Below are positions 43,470-55,200 of a stretch of DNA of 64,000 nt, piece after piece. This DNA comes from Cytophagales bacterium (GTDB taxonomy: Bacteria > Bacteroidota > Bacteroidia > Cytophagales > Thermoflexibacteraceae): the NCBI GenBank assembly GCA_013299115.1, contig JAAFKA010000021.1:1-64000 (forward strand). Direction: 5' to 3'. The position numbers were made by a program, and so were the translations under genes. Within the stretch, counting starts at the first letter, position 1. Each line of letters opens with the position of its first letter. Below the pieces are notes generated by a model. It saw only the letters and a program-made list of their open reading frames with translations, had not been told where the DNA came from and ran no database searches.

Positions 43470-44357
43470 ATGAAATGTTCAGTAGTTATTCGGAGTTTTA
43501 ACGAGCAAAAATATTTGCGTTTATTGCTCGAAGGAATTTTGAAACAGACCGAAAAAGACATAGAAATTATTTTGGTCGACTCTGGTTCTACCGACCATAC
43601 ATTGGCTATTGCTGCGGAATATCCTGTTCAAGTCGTACCGATTCTGTCTGCCGATTTTACTTTTGGTAGGGCATTAAACAAAGGGATTGCAGTAGCCCAA
43701 GGAGATTTTATTGTCATTGCAAGTGCGCATGTGTACCCTACAGACGAATATTGGATTGAAAAGTTGCTTGCTCCTTTTCAAAATCCGCAAGTAGTTTTGA
43801 GTTATGGCAGACAAATTGGCAATGAAATTACCAAGTTTTCGGAGCATCAGGTTTTTAAAAAGTGGTTTCCAGAAGGTATCAGTGCGGTGCAAGACCACCC
43901 TTTTTGCAACAATGCTAATGCCGCCATCCGCAAATCACTGTGGGAGTTGCTGCCTTATGATGAAAGTTTAACAGGACTGGAAGACTTAGATTGGGCAAAA
44001 AGGGCTTTGGTTTTAAAGCACAAACTGGCTTATGTGTCTGACGCAGTCATTGTACATATACACGAGGAAACTCCGCAGCGAATTTTGAACCGTTATCGGC
44101 GGGAAGCTATTGCTTATAGGCGAATTTTTCCCGAAGCTACCTTTAGTTTTGCCGATTTTTTGTATTTATTCCCTTCCAATGTATTGAGTGATTATTATTT
44201 TGCTGCTAAACAAGGAATTTTTTTTCGAGAACTAAGTGCTATTTTTGTGTTTAGGCTCATGCAATTTTGGGGAACTTACAAAGGCTACCAACAAAAGGGC
44301 GAGGTAAGTAAGTTGCTAAAACACCGTTTTTACTATCCTAATAAATTGAAAGGGTGA
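43470..44357 (+). CDS. Family 2 glycosyltransferase
   Basis: 295 aa, GT-A fold. Motifs: SVVIRSFNEQKYLRLLLEGI at the N-terminus, IEIILVDSGSTDHTLAIA, and FTFGRALNKGIAVAQGDFIVIASAH, where the usual DxD region reads SAH. Later come FCNNANAAIRKSLWELLPYDE and LTGLEDLDWAKRAL (the catalytic ED motif). It transfers a sugar, probably in surface polysaccharide assembly. No sugar-pathway cluster surrounds it. About 280 nt of AT-rich sequence upstream has no other gene. Confidence 0.88.
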   Translation: MKCSVVIRSFNEQKYLRLLLEGILKQTEKDIEIILVDSGSTDHTLAIAAEYPVQVVPILSADFTFGRALNKGIAVAQGDFIVIASAHVYPTDEYWIEKLLAPFQNPQVVLSYGRQIGNEITKFSEHQVFKKWFPEGISAVQDHPFCNNANAAIRKSLWELLPYDESLTGLEDLDWAKRALVLKHKLAYVSDAVIVHIHEETPQRILNRYRREAIAYRRIFPEATFSFADFLYLFPSNVLSDYYFAAKQGIFFRELSAIFVFRLMQFWGTYKGYQQKGEVSKLLKHRFYYPNKLKG

Positions 44358-44384
44358 GGTGAAAGAAGGCTGCTCAAAGGTATT

Positions 44385-44436
44385 TTAGCCAAAAGAGTCT
44401 TTGATAAATCTTAGCTAAAAGGCTCTTTGATAAATC
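44385..44436. repeat. Tandem 26-bp direct repeat
   Basis: TTAGCCAAAAGAGTCTTTGA (continuing TAAATC) and TTAGCTAAAAGGCTCTTTGA (continuing TAAATC) lie head to tail after the glycosyltransferase stop, differing at two positions. Confidence 0.8.
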
Positions 44437-44462
44437 AAAGACCTACGTTTCCACAAAAATTA

Positions 44463-44499
44463 TCGGAAAAAAAAGAGGCTGCCTTTTTGGACAGCCCCA
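44463..44499 (-). terminator. Intrinsic terminator of the PspA gene
   Basis: On the minus strand, GGGGCTGTCC, an A-rich loop and GGCAGCCTC are followed by a run of eight T, 27 nt past the PspA stop. Confidence 0.7.
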
Positions 44500-44525
44500 T
44501 ACTTTTCGCAAACTACACCTATCTA

Positions 44526-45266
44526 CTACACAGCAGGTGGCGGTGGAGGCGTATTTTCTGAACCTGTGCCTAACAAGCCCATTTTTGCCTTCAAAGCCAA
44601 CAAAGACTCTGAATTGCCCGAAGTTACACTCAATACTTTGTCCACTTCGTCATCTACGGTTTTGCTCTCTAAGGCAATAGCACCATAAGACTCGGCTAAG
44701 GCTTCGTCTTGTGTTACTTTTTCCTTCATTCTTTCGAGCATAGCCACTGTGCTACTGGAGTCCACCTGTGCCAACTGTTTGTTGATTTTTTTGGTAGCTT
44801 CGCTTACTTTTGCCCTTGCTTTCAAGGTACGCAATTCGTTTTCGTAGGTATTGACCTTCGATTTTAGCGTATTGATATTTTGCTCCATTTTCTGAACAGA
44901 AGATTCGTGCATCACCAATTCTTTGGCTGTGCGTTGTGCCTCTTGTTCAAATTTTTCTTTGTTTTTGAGCATCTCACCCGCCAATCTGTCGGCATCTTCT
45001 ACCGTAATTTGACCTGTTTGTGCTCGTTGCAACAAAGCTACGGCTTTTTGCTCCGCCACTTGTGCGTCTGCCTTAAACTTTGCATTATCATTACGAGTGC
45101 GAATAGCCAAGGCTTTTATCTCTGCCAATCCTTGAAGACTTTTGTTGAGGTCTTCTTTTAAGTCGCGGATACCCTGCTCACTCATTTTGATAGGGTCTTC
45201 TAATTTATCTAAAGCATTGTGGGCTTCTGCCTTGCCAATGCCGAAAAGTCTGCTGAAAATGCCCAT
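44526..45266 (-). CDS. PspA/IM30 family protein
   Basis: 246 aa, almost all helical coiled coil. The start MGIFSRLFGIGKAEAHNALDKLEDP and the following IKMSEQGIRDLKEDLNKSLQ are typical of PspA/Vipp1 proteins, which assemble on the inner membrane and protect it under stress. The last 15 residues are a Pro-rich tail (GSENTPPPPPAV) not usual in PspA. A YbjN-like gene lies 200 nt upstream on the same strand. Confidence 0.9.
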   Translation of the reverse strand: MGIFSRLFGIGKAEAHNALDKLEDPIKMSEQGIRDLKEDLNKSLQGLAEIKALAIRTRNDNAKFKADAQVAEQKAVALLQRAQTGQITVEDADRLAGEMLKNKEKFEQEAQRTAKELVMHESSVQKMEQNINTLKSKVNTYENELRTLKARAKVSEATKKINKQLAQVDSSSTVAMLERMKEKVTQDEALAESYGAIALESKTVDDEVDKVLSVTSGNSESLLALKAKMGLLGTGSENTPPPPPAV

Positions 45267-45374
45267 ATTATTGGTCTTTTTATAACGTGGAAATTAAGAT
45301 AATATACGAAAAAACTAATTTTTTGTTTAAATTTCTTGCAAAAGTCTATGAATTTATCTGACCTCAAAAAAGTG

Positions 45375-45460
45375 CCAAATAAAGCACAGGCTAAAGTCTA
45401 TGACAGTTAATTTTGCATTATAAAGCACAGACTAAAGTCTATGCTACAATTAATTTTGTA
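45375..45460. repeat. Tandem AAAGCACAG-CTAAAGTCTATG repeat
   Basis: Two copies of TAAAGCACAGRCTAAAGTCTATG followed by AATTAATTTTG-like sequence, between the pspA start and the YbjN-like gene. Each contains a short GACTTTAG/CTAAAGTC dyad related to the GCTTTAGC family. Confidence 0.6.
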
Positions 45461-45468
45461 TTAGTAAT

Positions 45469-45864
45469 TTACCTCATCATAGAGAGCAAATCTCCAGAGT
45501 ATTCGGCAATTAATAATTTGAGAGAATTAAGCGAAGCCTCCAATTCGTTGAGGTCTAAGTTTTCTAACTGCAAGGTGTCGCGGAATAGCACTCGTTTGCC
45601 TGTGTCATCTAAAACAAAAGCCCCATGCACAATTTCGCGGTTTTTTTGCAACAGACGGCGATAATATTCGGGCGTGGTGGTGTTGGGTAGTGTAAAAATA
45701 AACTGCTCGATGACCAAAATAGGATACTCACAATCAAGCACCAAGTTTTTGATGCCGTTGGATTCGTCATTTATCACATACACTTCGTCTTTTTCGTCTT
45801 CGTGTGTGATGTCGTAACCGAGTTCTTGTAGGTAGTGCTTTACCTTTGTGAAATGCTTGTCCAT
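45469..45864 (-). CDS. YbjN-like domain protein
   Basis: 131 aa from ATG 45864 (MDKHFTKVKHYLQELGYDI); the frame is open 59 codons further, but that part reads like untranslated sequence. EDEKDEVYVINDESNGIKNLVLDCEYPILVIEQFIF and EIVHGAFVLDDTGKRVLFRDTLQLENLDLNELEASL fit the type III secretion chaperone-like YbjN fold. Such proteins are often encoded beside PspA homologues, which matches its place upstream of the PspA gene. Confidence 0.75.
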   Translation of the reverse strand: MDKHFTKVKHYLQELGYDITHEDEKDEVYVINDESNGIKNLVLDCEYPILVIEQFIFTLPNTTTPEYYRRLLQKNREIVHGAFVLDDTGKRVLFRDTLQLENLDLNELEASLNSLKLLIAEYSGDLLSMMR

Positions 45865-46100
45865 ATTAACTGTTAGAAAAAAGATGAATTTGGTAATTGG
45901 TAATACCTTAACGTAAGAAATGTGGCAAAAGTTATGAAATTCTTTTGGAATATTCCAAATAAAAGGATTGTAATTTTTTTTGTCCAATAATGTAGGCTTT
46001 ATGCTGACGTACTTCGGGTCGAAAACCGTTGCTATTCTCAAAACCCAAAGCCTTGTGGTTTCTCAAAGCCACAAACACATTGAACCACAGTTGAAAGTAT

Positions 46101-46222
46101 GTTACGATTGTCAAGGTCTTGACGGGGCTGCCTAAGCCATTGCCAACGTAACTAAACAGTTACAAAAAAAGTTACGATTGTCAAGGTCTTGACGGGGCTG
46201 CCTAAGCCATTGCCAACGTAAC
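46101..46222. repeat. Two identical 52-bp REP-like palindromes
   Basis: GTTACGATTGTCAAGGTCTT through CCATTGCCAACGTAAC occurs at 46101-46152 and 46171-46222 with no difference, 18 nt apart. The second lies 15 nt after the stop of the giant minus-strand gene and is followed on that strand by no T-run, so a terminator role is uncertain. Confidence 0.9.
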
Positions 46223-46237
46223 TTTTTTTGTATTTTT

Positions 46238-49200
46238 CTAATACTTCACAATAGACTTCCGCACTACACCTTTTTTGTGCGAAACTTCTATGCTATACAC
46301 ACCCGCCGCCAATAGGTCTAAGTCTATTTGCAAACGACCATCTACTTGTGCTATTGGCACTGCCACCACTTGACCCATTGTATTGTAAATTTGTACAATC
46401 AAATCCGTAACCAAAATTCCATCTGCCTCTACGTAGAGGTATTTGTTGGTTGGGTTAGGGAATAGTCGCAAGGCTTGGTCGAGCAGGTTGTCGGCTGAAC
46501 TGGTTACGGCTACGCTGACGGTTGCAGATTTGGCAGGGCAACCTCTGCTGTCTGTTGCCACTACGTAATAGCTACCTGCGGTGCTTGGTTTAAACTCTGT
46601 CAAGTTGGCGGTGTTCGGCACTATTTGGTTGTTCAGATACCATTGCGTTTGTACGTTGCCTTGTGTATTGGTGATGGTTGCCCGCAATACATTTTGGAAA
46701 TAGACTACATTCACACTTGGTTTTTGAATAACCTCTATGGCTATGGCTTGCGAAGAGTACACACAACCCTGCGCATCTGTAACTTGTACCGAATAATTGC
46801 CTCCCAAAATAACTGATAACCTGTCTTTGGTTTCATTGGCTATTCTGTTGCTACCCACAAACCATTGGTAAGCCGTTGGGCGGAGGTTGTTGTCTATCAC
46901 TTGGGCAACCAAAGTCGTGTTAATGGTTTCGTCTGCACAATATTTCAACGAGCCACTTGGCGAAATGACTACGCTGGTTGTATTGCCACACACCACACGC
47001 ACTACTATATCTCTGCTCACTAAAATTAATTGGTTGGTGGCAGTATTGGTAACTTGTACGGTGTAAGTTCCTCCATCTAAAATGGTTGGGCTGCTGCGGA
47101 CAAAGGTAGCCGAAGTTGCACCTGCTATGGGGTTGCCATCTTTAAACCATTGGTAACGATTGTTTGCACCAGGGGTGTTAATTGCCAACCTAATGGTTTG
47201 GTCGAGAGTAAAGATAAGGCTCTGCTCCTCCCCTATCTTGTCTTGCGGTTGGTAAATAGCTGCGGGTGTGTTAATGATAGCAAAATTACGCAAAGGTTCG
47301 AGGTCGCCAAAGTCGAAGAAGTTGGAGTGCAAGACCAAATTACGCAAGGTGGTTAGGGTTGCAAAACTTGCGGGTAAGTCACGCAGACGGTTGTTTTGGG
47401 CTGCAAACTCTTGCAAGTTACGCAAAGCACCGAAAATGTCGGGCAAGGTGGCAAACAAGTTGTTAGCCAAGTTCAAGACTTCCAATTTTGTCCAACGGCT
47501 GGCATTGGCGGGCAATGCGGTAAGTTGGTTGTTGGCTACGGACAATCTACGCAATTCGGTCAAGCTGCTCAATTCATTGGGCAGGGTTTTGAATAGGTTG
47601 TTTTGCAAGAAGAAGTTTTGCAATTTTGTTAGCCTACTCAAATTGCTGTGGATATTGTCTAATCTGTTGTTTGACAACCAGAAGGTTACTAATTCAGACA
47701 AATTGCCCAACTCGGCAGGTACTGTACCTGTGAGGTTGTTGTTGCTCAAGTCTAAGTATTCTAATTTACGCAAGTTGCCCAAAGACGTTGGTATATTGCC
47801 TGAAATTTGGTTGCCTGATAAGTTGAGATAAGTCAAGTCGGACAACAAACCTGTGGTATTCAACGGAATGACGTTTGGTATTGTACCTACTAAGTTGTTG
47901 TTTGCCAAGTTGATAGACTTAATTTTGTTGCCTTCCATCACAATACCATGCCACTGGGCTACGGGTTTGCTTCTGTCCCATTTGTTTGTCCAGTTGCTAC
48001 CACCTAAGGCATCGTTAATTTGCACCAAAACCATAGAGTCTAAGCTGTTATTGACATAGCTTACTACACGCAAACGAATGGTGCGGCGTTGCAAGGTAAG
48101 TTGCGTGCCTATGTTGTTGGTGATGAAGGCGGTGTAAAGCCCTGCATCTGTGAGTTTTACGTTGTTGATAAGTAAATTGGCTACATTGCTTGCTGGCACA
48201 TTTACGCCATCTTTTGTCCACCGATAGACATTTGCCAACCCTCTGGTGATGGTGCGAAGTGTTACGGAGTCGTTTTCAAAACGGGTGATTTCTGTTTCGT
48301 TGTTGATACGGTCTTGGTTGGTATAGATAAATCCAAAACTGCGACCTACAAATGGCTCTACTGAACCGAAATCTAAAGCATTGCCACTGATATCCAAAAT
48401 ACGCAACCTACGCAAGTTCAACACACTTTGGGTTAATAGCCCTGTGAGGTTGTTGCTTGGCAACCTGATTTCTGTAACCCGACCTGCAAAGACTTGTACG
48501 CCGATGAAAGTGGTGTAGGATTTGGAGAAATCCCAACGGACAAACCAGTTGTCGCCATTGGTGCTGTTATAGACCTCACGCAAGATGTCGAGTTCTTCGG
48601 ATAAAATACCGTCTATTACTTTCACTTGTACGGCGTTGCGTGTTACTAATACTCTACAACCTGTGCGTATGTGTGTACCAAACACACGATACGAGGCTGT
48701 TTGGGTCAAAGTGTCGGTTATGAAAGACAAGGTGCTGTTTGTGCCAATTTTTGGCGTGCCAATGACCTGCCCTGTTTCTACTTTTACCAATTCGTAGCTT
48801 ACGCTGTCTTGCGACCTGTTGAGGGTGATGACGCTGGGGAAACGTGGCGAAACTTCATCGGGGTTTGCCGATGCTACCAGCGTGGTGTCTATACCCGCAG
48901 GGGCTACTAAGGTGGCTGCAAATGGGAACAAAGGACTGTAACAATACAAGCCGCCTTGGAATACGCCGACTGATGCCCCTATGCGTGTGCCTATGGGCAA
49001 GCCTGTGATACGCAAAGTAGAGTCTGGATTCATTAAAATTCCTGCATAATCTGCTCTTACTAAGCCTGATACGCCTACTTCGTACCTCTCCCCTATTCTT
49101 GGGTTTTGGACTTTGATAACCAACTGTCCGTTGGCGGTGGTGCAGCTTGTGGGCTGAATAACTCTTACGTTGGTAACAGTTGGCACTGGCAAACGCAAGT

Positions 49201-52200
49201 TGGGAACTTCTACCAAACCTCCTGCATAGAGGGCAGACAAACAGCCCGACCCTGTGTGGCGTACTCTGGTGTTGATAAATTTGGTAGTGCCAATTACGTC
49301 ATTGATTACTAAGGTATTAAAGGCGGTGAGGGTAATACCAGTATAATCGTACAATCCGTTGCCATCTGTGTCTATGTCGTAAGTTCCTGCCAAAGGCACT
49401 GGGGACAACTGCAAGGTGATGGTGGCGGTTGTGTTGCGACAAGTGGTAAAAATATTGCTCATCGTTATGGTAGGAATATTGGCACAAGAAACCGAAAAGG
49501 CATCAGAAATTGGCGAACTGCTGTTGTCGGCTAAGTTTGTGGCAATGACCGTAATAAAGTCAGGTGTGGCTGGCATAGGCAACAATGAAACTATGACATT
49601 GTTAGGTATATTTGCAACCATATTGGCAGTAGTTGTTCCTAACAAAGTAGTTGTTTCTGCAAAACCACGTAAACCATTGTTAAATGTGTAGTAATATTCT
49701 AAACGGAAATTACCACTTTGATTAACTGTTGTTGTTACAGTTGCTTGCCCTGCTGCGGGGAAGTTGGCTGCAATGCTGGTAATGATTGGTTTTTCTAATC
49801 CGCCTTGCGAAGTTGTTGCAAACACTGTATTGTTTGGCGTGGCAAAGGTGGTATTGTTGTCGTAAATTTGGTTGAACAACACCGTATTTCCTACTGCTGT
49901 GCCTGTGATGTTAATACCACGTACTGTATTGTTGCGAATAATATTAGGTGCTTGACTTGTTGGGGCTGCTGCTGTGCCTGTAAAACCAATGGCGTTGTTG
50001 TTGCTATTGATGTTTAGGGCTGTGCCTCCATCGGTAATGGTGTTTTGGGTTATTCTGTTGCCTGTGCTTGCAGTTGCAACCTCAATACCTGTTGTGTTGC
50101 CACTAAAAGTATTTCCTGCTACGTTGTTGCTACTTCCTACCAAATTTACCCCTACTCCGTTGTTGGTAAAGGTATTTGGATTGATTGCTGTACCAATTAT
50201 TGCATTTGTACCTGATACCAAAACACCTGCTGCATTGGCAGCAAGCCCTGTACCTCCAAAGGTATTTCGTATAACATTAGCAATACCTGTGTTTGCCCTC
50301 ACAATTAGCCCATCATTATTTCGCATAAAGGTATTGTCTTGAATATTTACGCTGCCTGTGCCTACATAATCTATGCCCGTCTGATTGCTGATATTGGCAG
50401 TTCCAATATTATTAAACTGCACTGTTGAAACCGCAGTTGCAGCAATACGAATACCTGTTATGTTACCTGCAATGGTGTTTCCGTTGCCTGATGTACCAAT
50501 GGTTGCTACTGCTAATACGTTAATACCAGTGGTGTTACCTAATGTAGCACTTGCAGAGTTTGTACCTATGAAGTTATTGGTAATTGCTGTGCCAGTGCCG
50601 ATGTTATAGCTGATACCTGTTGTGTTGCCACCAATAGTATTTGCGTTAATGGTAACTCCACCGTCATTCAAATTAATTCCAATAGGCTGCGTACCTAATG
50701 TATTATTTCCAGCTTCGTCAGTTCCTATTCGGTTGTTTGCTATTGTCAATCCTGAGCCTGTACTGACCAATATACCTTGTGTGCTATTGTTTGAAATGGT
50801 ATTATTGGTTATAGCTACACTTGGATTGGTGGAGTTACCTGCAATGACAATACCTGTTGCATTGCTTTGTATATAGTTACTTTGTCCTGTTGCAGTTCCT
50901 CCAATTTTCAAACCACTATTACCATTTGCAGTTACATTGATTGCATTATCAAAACCTCCTGCTATCTCCAACCCATAAATTTCTGTGTTGGGGGCTGTGA
51001 TGGAGAAGGCATCGCCTGTGGCAAAAGATAAAGGTGAAGTAGTTTTATTTATCCGCACTTTTGAAGCTAAGGCACTTGCATTGATTTTTACACCTTCTGT
51101 TATGGTTGGGAGTGGCGAATTGATGGCAATAACACCTCCCGACAAGGATGATAAAAACGTAATTTCATCAACCCCACTCACCATATTCGCCAAGTTGATT
51201 TTATCTCGCAAACTTTCTGGGGCAGTGTCCGAATTGTTTTTGACAATGAAGTCAGTGAATGATAACACTTCGCCCATACTATATGAATTACCTAAACTTG
51301 CATTTGGCGTAATGTTATAAGTAAATGTTTTAGCCATGTTGCTAATTTGACTATTTGACTGAATATCCCAAAGTGTACCGTTTGAATGGGCAACTACATA
51401 ATTAGTTGTAACTCCTGCGGTTGGTCTTACTTCGGTATCTATGTAACCAAAAGTCCAATTTCCACTACTTACTGTGGCAGTTCCTGCAATATCCCAATAA
51501 CGACCTAATGTATTGGCGTTTGCAGGTGCATTTGTATTAGGAATAGTACCACCTATCATTGACACTGGAATTGGTCTTACTACGGCAGTGCCACCACCTG
51601 CATTAATAGTTCCTGATAAAGTTGCAGGAGAATAAACTGTGCCTGTGCCTATTGGGAATGTGAATGCTGGTGTTATTGTGCCTGCAACAAAGTTTTTAAT
51701 CAATCTGCCACTATTGGCTGCTCCATTAGCTACAAACATTTTGGTATTGTCAAAAGCAGCACCTGTAAACGTAACCGAAGCACCTGTACCTAACTCAAAA
51801 TCAGAACCATTTAGTAATATTCTACCATTGACAAAGTTTACAGCACCGTTTGCAAGAGTTTTTACGCCTAAACTTACATTTGCAGTATTGTTATTAATTA
51901 CCATACTATTAAATATAGTGCTATTGCCTGTAATATTTTGTGCTGCAACTGGTACACCTGCACCAGCATTAAAACTTACAGTGCTTGTCATTGCATTAAA
52001 ATTACCGTTATTAGTCCAATCTTTATAGACATTAATTGTATTTACGTTTGCATTGACAGTTGAGCCTGTGATGGTTAAGTTATTGGCTGCAATTCCTCCC
52101 GAAGCTGACAGGTTTTTAGCACCTGTTCCTTCAAAAATTACATTGCCTTGATAATTGTCTAAGACATTTTGTGCATTCACACCACTATATTTTACTGTGT

Positions 52201-55200
52201 GTGTATGTGCATTGTCTTGCGAACTTGGTAATAAAGTAGTCAAAGCATTGCTTGCACCTTTGAGGTCTAAAATGTGGTTTAGCCCTGCACCTGTCATATT
52301 GATAGTTGCCCCTGCACCTGTATTAACTTGTGATAAATTGCCTCCAATCGTAACAGTTTTTGCAGGTGCTGCACCAAAAACTATTGCAGCATTGTTATTA
52401 TCTAATAAAACATTACCATTTACGTCAAGTATAGTGGCAACTGTTCCTAAATCAAACGTAACACCACCTTGTATATCTATTTGATTTTTGACTGTAATAT
52501 TTCCTGCTGCGGTTTTGGTGCTTGCAGTTATTAAGCCCAAAGCACCATAACTCAATGCTGCTATAGTTTGTGTTGTGCCTAAATACTGTGTAGTTGAACC
52601 TGCTTGCAAGGTGTAAGTAGTATAGTTTATAGGGAATGTATTTGTTCCACCAATGCTAAATGTAGCACTTCCATTTAAAGTAAATGTGCCACCATTAGTA
52701 GTTCTATCCAAAGTAAACCCTGCAATATTTACACCACCACTTGCAATGGTAACATTGCCCAAGACTGAAATATTGGCTTGTAAAGTTTTGGTGCTTCCTG
52801 CTTGCGTGAATAACAAGTTAGGCAAGTTTCCTGATACAGAATTAAATGCTGTTAGGTTAGTTGCATCTGGTAAGGTGTAGTTTATTCCTGCTGCTGTTGC
52901 ATAAAACTCCACTGTTCCCAAACCTCCGCTTGCAAAAGTGTTAGTTCCTACTGTTGGCAAAGTTGCTGCATTTGGAGGAATAGCAGTAACTCTTATTTTA
53001 CTACCACTTACCCCTGTCAAACTTGTTATCGGGTTTGTTGGCACAATAGCACCAAAATCAAGCACCGAAGTAGCACTATTTAGGTTAATGGTGTTATTGA
53101 GTTTGATGTCAGTTGCACCTGTAACCGTAATTGTATGGGCATCAATATTGACAATACCGTTGTCGTTTGGCGTACAGTTACAAGTTAAACCACCCGAAGT
53201 TAAAGACCAATTTCCGTTTGTGTTCCACTGTCCGTTGCCACCTACTATGCTGTAATAGGTTACTGGGTCTGGGGAGTAAATTGCCACCAAGTTATTGCCT
53301 GTAATATTTGCTGTCAAGTTTGCCGAAGTACCTGTTATTGTACCTGTCAATGGAGCTAAGCCCCAAATTGAGCCATTGTATAAGTAACCTTTGGTAGCTG
53401 GCGAAATTGTACCTGTAATGTCTGTAACATTATTCGCCCAAGTCATAGACAAATTAGCTGGATTTGGGGAATTTGGGCTTATCTGCCAAGCTACATTTAC
53501 GTAGCTTTGAGTAGGTGCAGTTGCAGGAATACTAGGTGCTGTTGTTGCACTTTTTACCCTTACACTTGTATTGCCAAAGGCAACAGTTGGTGTAATCGTA
53601 ATTGGCGTATAACTTGAAGTAGAGATACCAATAGGGAATAAATAAGAACTTGTACCTAAACCATTCCAAATCACAAAACCACCATTGGTTACAATATAAC
53701 CATTCGTACCTGTGCTACCTGTGATGTTGTTTACTGTTATACTATTTGCACCCAAAACTAATTTTGCGGTGTTATTAGTTGCAAAGTTTAGCGTATTGCC
53801 AAGCATAGCTATATCTACTGTAACGTCATTGCTACCAGTCTTGTCTATTATTAAGTTGTTAAAATTAGTGCTTCGTGTACCTCCAATGATTTGGGCAGCA
53901 TTACTATTCAACGTAACCGTAGAACCTGTTGTAACTAAATCACTAACATTTAGGGTGTTATTTGTCCAGTTGCCTCTCACAAAAATACTACTTGGATTAG
54001 GCAATATTTTTGTGCCTGTGCTATTGAAAGTAATATTTTGGTAATTGCCAACAGTTGGTGCAAAAACTTGCTGCATACCACTACTACCACTGTAATTTAC
54101 GGTGCTTGCATTTGCATCAGTTGTCAAAGTATGCAAGGTATTGCTTGCACCTTTGAGGTCTAAAGTGTGGTTTTGTCCTGTCATAGCAATCGTTGCACCT
54201 GTGGCACTGCCTAACAAATTACCTTCTACTGTTACAGTTCTTGCTGCTGCGGTGCTAAAATCAAGGGTAGTGCTTCCACTTACAGTTAAATCTCCTTTCA
54301 CTGTTACGTTGCCTGTGCCTATGGTTTTGGTACTTGCACCCGATACTATCAAATGTCCGTAAGTTTCGGGGGCTATGGTCTGCCCTGCTGCACCATTGTA
54401 ATTTACAGTTGCAAAAGGTGAGGTTGTACCCAAATTGCGTGTGCCGAAATCTGTCGGGAATTGTCCACCTACTAACAAGGTTGTGCCTGTGGCAAGGGTA
54501 AGGGTTTTTGTGCCTGTACCTGTGACAAGGTTTGTACCCAAATCTAATGTGCCATTGTTTACTGTCAAATCTCCGCTTATGCTCATTGCATTAGCAGACA
54601 AAGTAGGCGAAGCATTGACTATCAAATTATTATAGTTTGAACCAAACGTAGTAGGAATAGTATAACCTGTGCCACTATATTCTACTGTGCCAGCAGCTGT
54701 GAAAGTATTAGTTCCTGTTACCGTTGGCAAGGTTGCAGAAGACAATTTTAGTGTGCCACTGCCCGATAAATTGGTAATGGTGTGTCCTGTGGTGGTGCCT
54801 AAATCTAAGGTGCCGTCAATAGTTAAATTAGCTGTGTTAATCGTATGTGCAGGCGAAACAGGAATAATAATTGTATGTCCTGCCTGAATTGTAACAACAT
54901 CACTTGCAGCATTGGGGAAAGTAGTTGCAGGAATAGTATTAGCAACATCTAACCACCAATTAGCCACAACATTCCAATCTCCTGTTGTTACTCTACTGAA
55001 ATACGTTGTAGGAGTAACCGTTAAAACTACTGGATTACTTATTACAGTTCCACAAGTGCCTGTTACAATACATTGGTATTGGTTGCCATTCATTCCAAGA
55101 GGAGGATTGGTAATAGTCAAACTTGCTGTCGTTGCATTGCTATACATACCACCATTGGTAATGTTAGCAAAAGGTAATGCACCTATTTTCTCCTGCCACT

